This document shows positions 49,401 to 55,766 of a stretch of DNA of 64,000 bases, one piece after another (the first letter of the stretch is position 1; every line of letters begins with the position of its first letter). This DNA comes from Branchiostoma floridae (lineage: Eukaryota > Chordata > Leptocardii > Amphioxiformes > Branchiostomatidae), in assembly GCF_000003815.2 (NCBI RefSeq), contig NC_049991.1, forward strand, positions 1,781,718-1,845,717, written 5' to 3'. The translations under genes were made by a program, and so were the position numbers. The notes below the pieces were generated by a model, which saw nothing but the letters and a program-made list of their open reading frames with translations, was not told the DNA's origin and searched no databases.

Positions 49401-52400
49401 CAAAAGAGCTACACATATTCTACACCCAAAAACCATGCCCACAGCTTGTCCAGATATCAAAACTGGAAGTTGTGCTGCAGTACCATAACAAGCTGCTAGG
49501 GGGCCTAAAATCTAATTATATTCAAGCTTAAGGTCTCTGTACCGTCACACCGAGTATCAAGACAATCCAACCAGGCATACCACAGTTATCGTGGTCACAC
49601 ACACACACAAATGCTGTTGAAAACATAACCTTTTTGGCGAAGGTAAAAAAACAAAAACAAAGCCAAACTTACCCTACAAAGGTAGGTCCTGGCATACACA
49701 GCAACCAGAGGGTCTCCAATACCTCTCATCATATTGGACAGCCTCAGAAGTGCCTGAGAGTACTCTCTGTGCAAAAAAAAATAAAGTCAACATACATGTA
49801 CAACAGGCACTAACCAGCTGTCACCTTAGGACAACCATTTACCCACTGAAGTACAATGTACTGTTCTGTAGTCACAGTGGACAGGTGGTCTCTATCTCTA
49901 TATTTTTTAATTTTTAATTTTACTCAATGGTCACCACGTAACAAGGCCTGAAGGCCACATCAAGGTCACGGGTTACATGATTGGAACTGTAACAGCAACT
50001 CTTCGCCCTAGGTCAGAAACATCATGATTGAGACCAGCCCAATTGCTCACTATGAGTGAGGACTATCTGACCCAATAGGCAAAGCAGGGGTTACGAGGGC
50101 TGCCCGGGAGATTCCCTACCCCTATTTTGGCCGGAATGGTTTGATCCGCTCGGGTGGATGTTCGCACATGTGGCGGGTTCTTTAACTTGCATAGGGTATG
50201 GCTCTCCCCATACACGGGACCTCCATTTAACGTCCTATCCGAGGGACGACTCATTTTTCACTTGAGTAAAGTGAGGAAAGTCGTGTAAAGTGCCTTTCCC
50301 AAGGGCACAAGACCGGCAACACGGCAGGCGGATTTGAACCGGCGACCTCTCGGTCACGGGCCGAATACACTACCACTGTGCTACGCGGCCCAACAAAGTA
50401 TATATAGTATATAGTATATAGCCGGTAAAACTACCCTTTGTCAGCGTAACACACCAGCTTTGCAGGAACACAGCGCAGCAGTAGCTGGTTATATTACACT
50501 GAACACTTTCAGTTTCACTTTAAAGCTAAACTGGACCAAATCACTTTCATTTTCACTCTAAAGAGAAGTCTTAAGACACTACATGATTGTCCTTACCCTG
50601 AGGTCAGGAAACTGTAGCATCTAAGAATGGCCGTCTCAACGTAAAGTCTGGGGATGAGCTCACGGATGGAGGCGATCTTATAAAACCAGTTCCTGCAGGT
50701 TTCCTTGGCAGAGTCAGGGACTTGGTCTGGGGTGAAGTCCTCTGTGTATAAGAATTTAAAAAATATAGAATGTCATGTTTATAAAACATGTCAGTCAAAA
50801 CTTCCCCCGAAGACCACTTGTAAGACTGAAAATCTGGTCTACTCTGGTCTACAAGTATGTAGACAGGTCAGGTGACTATCAACAGTATAAATGGTATTCC
50901 TAATGCTAATGTGTTAATGGGGAAAATTATGATACATGTAGTAAAGTACCATGCTAAAAAACAGAAATGAATTGCATGAAAATAAACAATTCATGCTATG
51001 TAGCAGTGGGGAAAAATTTACAGAAAAATAGAGGGTCGACAATATCTAAAGCTATATTACGCCACCCCCATAACCTTCCTGGTGATGGTATGACCCACCT
51101 GGTAACATCTGAGGCACCTTACTGCCAGGTGGGAAATATGCAGATTTCTGTCGGATCCTCTCGTACACCAGGTTACCTGTGGGGAAATGTACAAAAAGAT
51201 TGACAGCAAGCAGATTTGGACCGAGCATTTGGGTTTGGATTTCTAGACTTTTTTATACTTCTTTGTCAGATATACAAGTATTGAGGAAAGGTTCCAAATG
51301 TATGTTACATAATGGATTGTAATATACCTAGTGAGAACCCTTGTGCTTCATTGAAAAATAACAAGATAGACTTTAACATTTTTTTTTTCATCTCCAGATT
51401 CTTTTTAAAAGATCTCAATTTTTCTGATAAAAAATCTAATATAAAGTCTCAAGATTTTTATAGCTGCCCTGACATGTAAAATTAAGATTTTATTGTAACT
51501 ATATATCTACATATTAGGGTTACCATCAAATAGCCACACAAGTGGAAACATAGGTGGGATGATAATGATAAAGTCCTTACCAAAAGTATCCAGGATGTCA
51601 GTGATGAGGACAAACTTGCTGGGGTAAAACTGGATGACAGAAATGTCTACCAGCAGCTTGGAACACTGCAGGGTAACGAACAAGTACAGATTATAACAGC
51701 ACTAGTATGGCAGGTGTTCACATGTTTTGAGGCTTATTACAGTATAAGTCCAAGAAAATAGCAAGAGCAAAGTAGAGGAGAGTTGATAGTCATTTTTGCC
51801 ACACGTCTAAAGTCAAACTTTGTCTAACTGAGGCTCTGAGGCAGTTAGCATTGTTTATGTGAAGATAGGATACTTCACCAAACAGATTTTTTTGTAGCAA
51901 AATAGACCATTGTTTTGAATATCACCCATTCATAAGTTTTCACAGATGACTAGGTCCAGTTTCAGGTCCGGACCTGGACCTGATCCTCTGGACCTGTACT
52001 GGACCTGTACCTGAATTTTCTGTACCAGTACCCATCCCTAACGGTGGCCTACTGTACATGATTTCTTACCTGGATGGCGATCTTGAGTGCCTTGACTCTC
52101 TGGTCCTGTTCCCAGGCACTGATGAGAGCCTGGTTCAGTTCCTCAATCCTGTTCACATAGTCCTGCTGACTCAGGTTCAACATCTCCTTCACTGAACCCT
52201 ACAAAATATAAAATAAGAAAATTATTAAAAACTTTTGACAACCTCAGAAGTTTCCCAACATATACACATTGACTCACCGGGTCATTTGGTCAGACTTTTT
52301 CTCTAGAGTGATCTACATCAGAGCTTTACAACCATCCCCTAGACGGTGGGTGCCATAGACTTCCTGCAACTTATGATCCACTGCTCACTGAATCATGTGT

Positions 52401-55400
52401 TCTATCTCCATAACATGATGTCAGGGCAGTAGTGGATTGTTTATTCCTTGACAGTGCCTGGTGCCATTCAGTCAAAAATTTGGGTGAGTGCAATTTTTGT
52501 GTTGGATACTACAGTTTAACTACTTCAAGAATGACGTCTACAAACACAGATGAACTTCCAAGTTAGAAAATAAAAAATTCAACGATTCTTGGTGGAAGTC
52601 TATGTGCAGATGTTGGCACACTGGCACACCAAATCCATAAAGTGTTTTTGGAACACATTTAGAGACATTGGTCAAAGAGGCTCGGTGGGCGTCACTCGTG
52701 TAAAGTGCCTTTCCCAAGGGCAAAACATCGGGGCATGGTGGGCATCGAACTCAGGATCTCTTGATTGTGAGCCCGACATTCTACCAGTTATCCCTCAGGT
52801 ACAGGATTTTATACTGTAAAATTGCATTAATTTTAAGTTTGTGGTGGTATACATGTAAGTTTGTGGTAAGGAGAAAATGGAGTGCTACAGTAACGGGAAC
52901 ACAGGTGCCTTTACGGACAGTCAGTCTGAAACCACCCACGAGCAACTTGGCAAGGGTGCTATAAATGGTTACCGGTACAGTCACCTCTAACACATCATAG
53001 TACTGTACAATGTGCATTTAGTCATTAGACAACTGGATATGATTTTGGAAACAGTCAGACGTCTCAGACAGCCATCCAGTGATCCTTCATCAGTGATATT
53101 GGAGAGATCTCCAAAATCATATCCAGTTGCTTGAGTAACTGCTTTTTGGCAAACAAACACATAGACTCAATGTTCAGGGAGGCAACATTACATGATGTAA
53201 ACACCTACTAACCTGGATGGCGTAGGTTACACCTACTAACAAGGATAGGCAGTAGATAAAAAATCATTGGTTCAGTGACAGAGTCACTAAAAACTAGACT
53301 ACCCACACAGTCGCATACATATAGAGCCTACTAGAGATAAGTATAAAACAGCTCTAGATCTTACCTCCTCAAAATCATCTAGTTGTTCCAGCCTGTTCTT
53401 GACCTTGTCTGTCATGGTTGTCTGGACCTGGGTCTTCACAGCCACTGTGGGGGACATAAACACCATGCTTAGACCTATATAACAAGAGCTTCTATAGAAT
53501 GATTTGAATGCACTTTACCTGCACTGAGTGCACTGATGTAAAAGAAATTGTAAAAAAAAAAATATGGGTGTGGAAATTGCTGTTGTTAAAATCAAACTTT
53601 CAACTACAAGAAATCTAAATTATGTCTGACATTATTCAATATGGCAATTATGATTGACTTAGATAAGTTCTCACCTTTTTCCCTATCAGATGGGGACAGG
53701 AAACTCTAAAAATTGTAGAAAAGAAAAGAAATCTCTTACAGACAACAGGGAAGTTTTGTTCAAATTCATTTCAACTCTTACAGTAAAAAAACATTACCTT
53801 TTTTAAACATAAAACAACATATCAACATACATTATTTCTAAACAAATGATAGTATGTACATACAATGCATACTCATTCAAAGTTAGTTTTGACTGCTTAT
53901 TCTTCAAACTGAAAGAAAACAACTGCAATGTTGTTGCAAGATTGTTGCAAGATCCATCATCTGAACAGTCATTAGTCACAATCAATCAGTAGCATATTAT
54001 GCTTTTGCATCTATAAATGTTACTTTCTAGTACAGTACTTACTTTGAACATTAATCTATAATACTTACCGTAGTGATGGAAAGTCTCTCCGATGTTGTGT
54101 ACTTGCTCAGGATGTTTGCCTTCTTTGTGGACCACGGTTCAAATGACTCATCCAGGGAAGACTTCTTTCCTGGTTTGGCCTTAGAACCTGATTCAGCCTT
54201 TAAGAATATAAAAAACAAATACAGTCAAAAGAGTCCCATTCAGGGAGCTGATAAAATCTGGTCTGTATGTGGATATGTGGTCATTACAGACAGTGGGAAC
54301 ATTATCTAGGGACCACCAAAAAGGTATTAGAAGGGTGGTCCTTATGTAGAGGTGGTCACTTGTACCTGTTCGACTGTACGTGTACATTAACTATTTTGTC
54401 AGTGAAATTTTAAAATCCTACATAGTGTTTATATGTCACATCCAAACTTTTCCATCCCTCTAACCCAAGGATCCCTGAACTGTAAATCCGTATGGTCAGT
54501 GGGTTGATATCATTTTTTTTCTAGATCTATGTCATGGTATTGGAAGGTAGAGCCCATCCATCTCCACAGCCTTTTACCTCTCCAACTTAAGTTAGCAGTC
54601 TTCAAGTGTGACCTAGTGGCATCAACAGATCAATCAGAATTTTATACTTGTCAGAGTATCTGCTCCCCAGTGTAAGGGCCTCTTCAGTATGTCTAATGCA
54701 TCCAATTTCTTTTTAGCACATTCCGTCCAATAGATGCCTGGACGTATGCTTGGCTAAAAGCCTGGCATGAAAGAAGAATAGACCTAAAGTCTTAGCCTGG
54801 TATCCAGCCGTACTATAGCTCCCGAGTCTCTCATCTCCTCTTTGCAATTACAGTCAAACCTGTCTATAGCAGCCACTCAAGGGACCGGACAAATTTGGCC
54901 ACTATAGACAGGTGGCCTCTGTATAGAGGTGGCAACTTGTAGATAAAATATCCAAGGGACCGACAAAAAGTGGCCACTATGGACAGGTGGCCCCTCTGTA
55001 GAGGTGGCCCCTAATGCAGGTTTGACTGTACGAAGAGGAGAGAAGAGACTCGGGAGCTATAGTACGGCTGGATACCAGGCTACTAAAGTCTTACCCTGTC
55101 TCTCTTGGGTGCCGTACTGAGAGGGTCCGTAACGACATGTTCGGCAGCAAACATGGACAGGGGGTCCGTACCATCCAGAGAGGAAGACAGGGGGTCCACA
55201 AACTCTGTCTCTGCTTTTCCACCTGTCTTCTTGGCCTTGGACTCTGTCACCTGGACAAAGGAACATGTTTCTGAGTCTTGTGTATTGGGACCTGTTCGCT
55301 TGTACATATAATATATAATACAAGTATTACAATGAAGTACAAAATTGATACACTGACACTACTTGTATCTTATTCAAAAATTACCAGTGTAAGAGGGCAG

Positions 55401-55734
55401 GCTTTCTGTATTCCAAGTTAATTATAATTTCTTACTTTGAATACCACCAATTTTCTTTCTAGGAAAGCTATTCCCTCTCTAATCACAACTGTTTGAATGG
55501 AATAGCCAAGAGACAAGACTCCATGCATATTTCTTTCTGTCTAGATTTTCCTGGTATCTGGACCAATTTTTGTGAGTGTTGCAATGTTCAATATCTCACT
55601 CTTCTCCTTACAGTAATGTCCAGTTGCCATCTCTTCATTGTATATTCATATGGATTACGTTGTTTGTCTATTAGCTGCACTGTATATGTATATTTGTATG
55701 TATAGTTCATTTTAAGTAATGTTACAAATATTCT

Positions 55735-55766
<32 letters not shown>

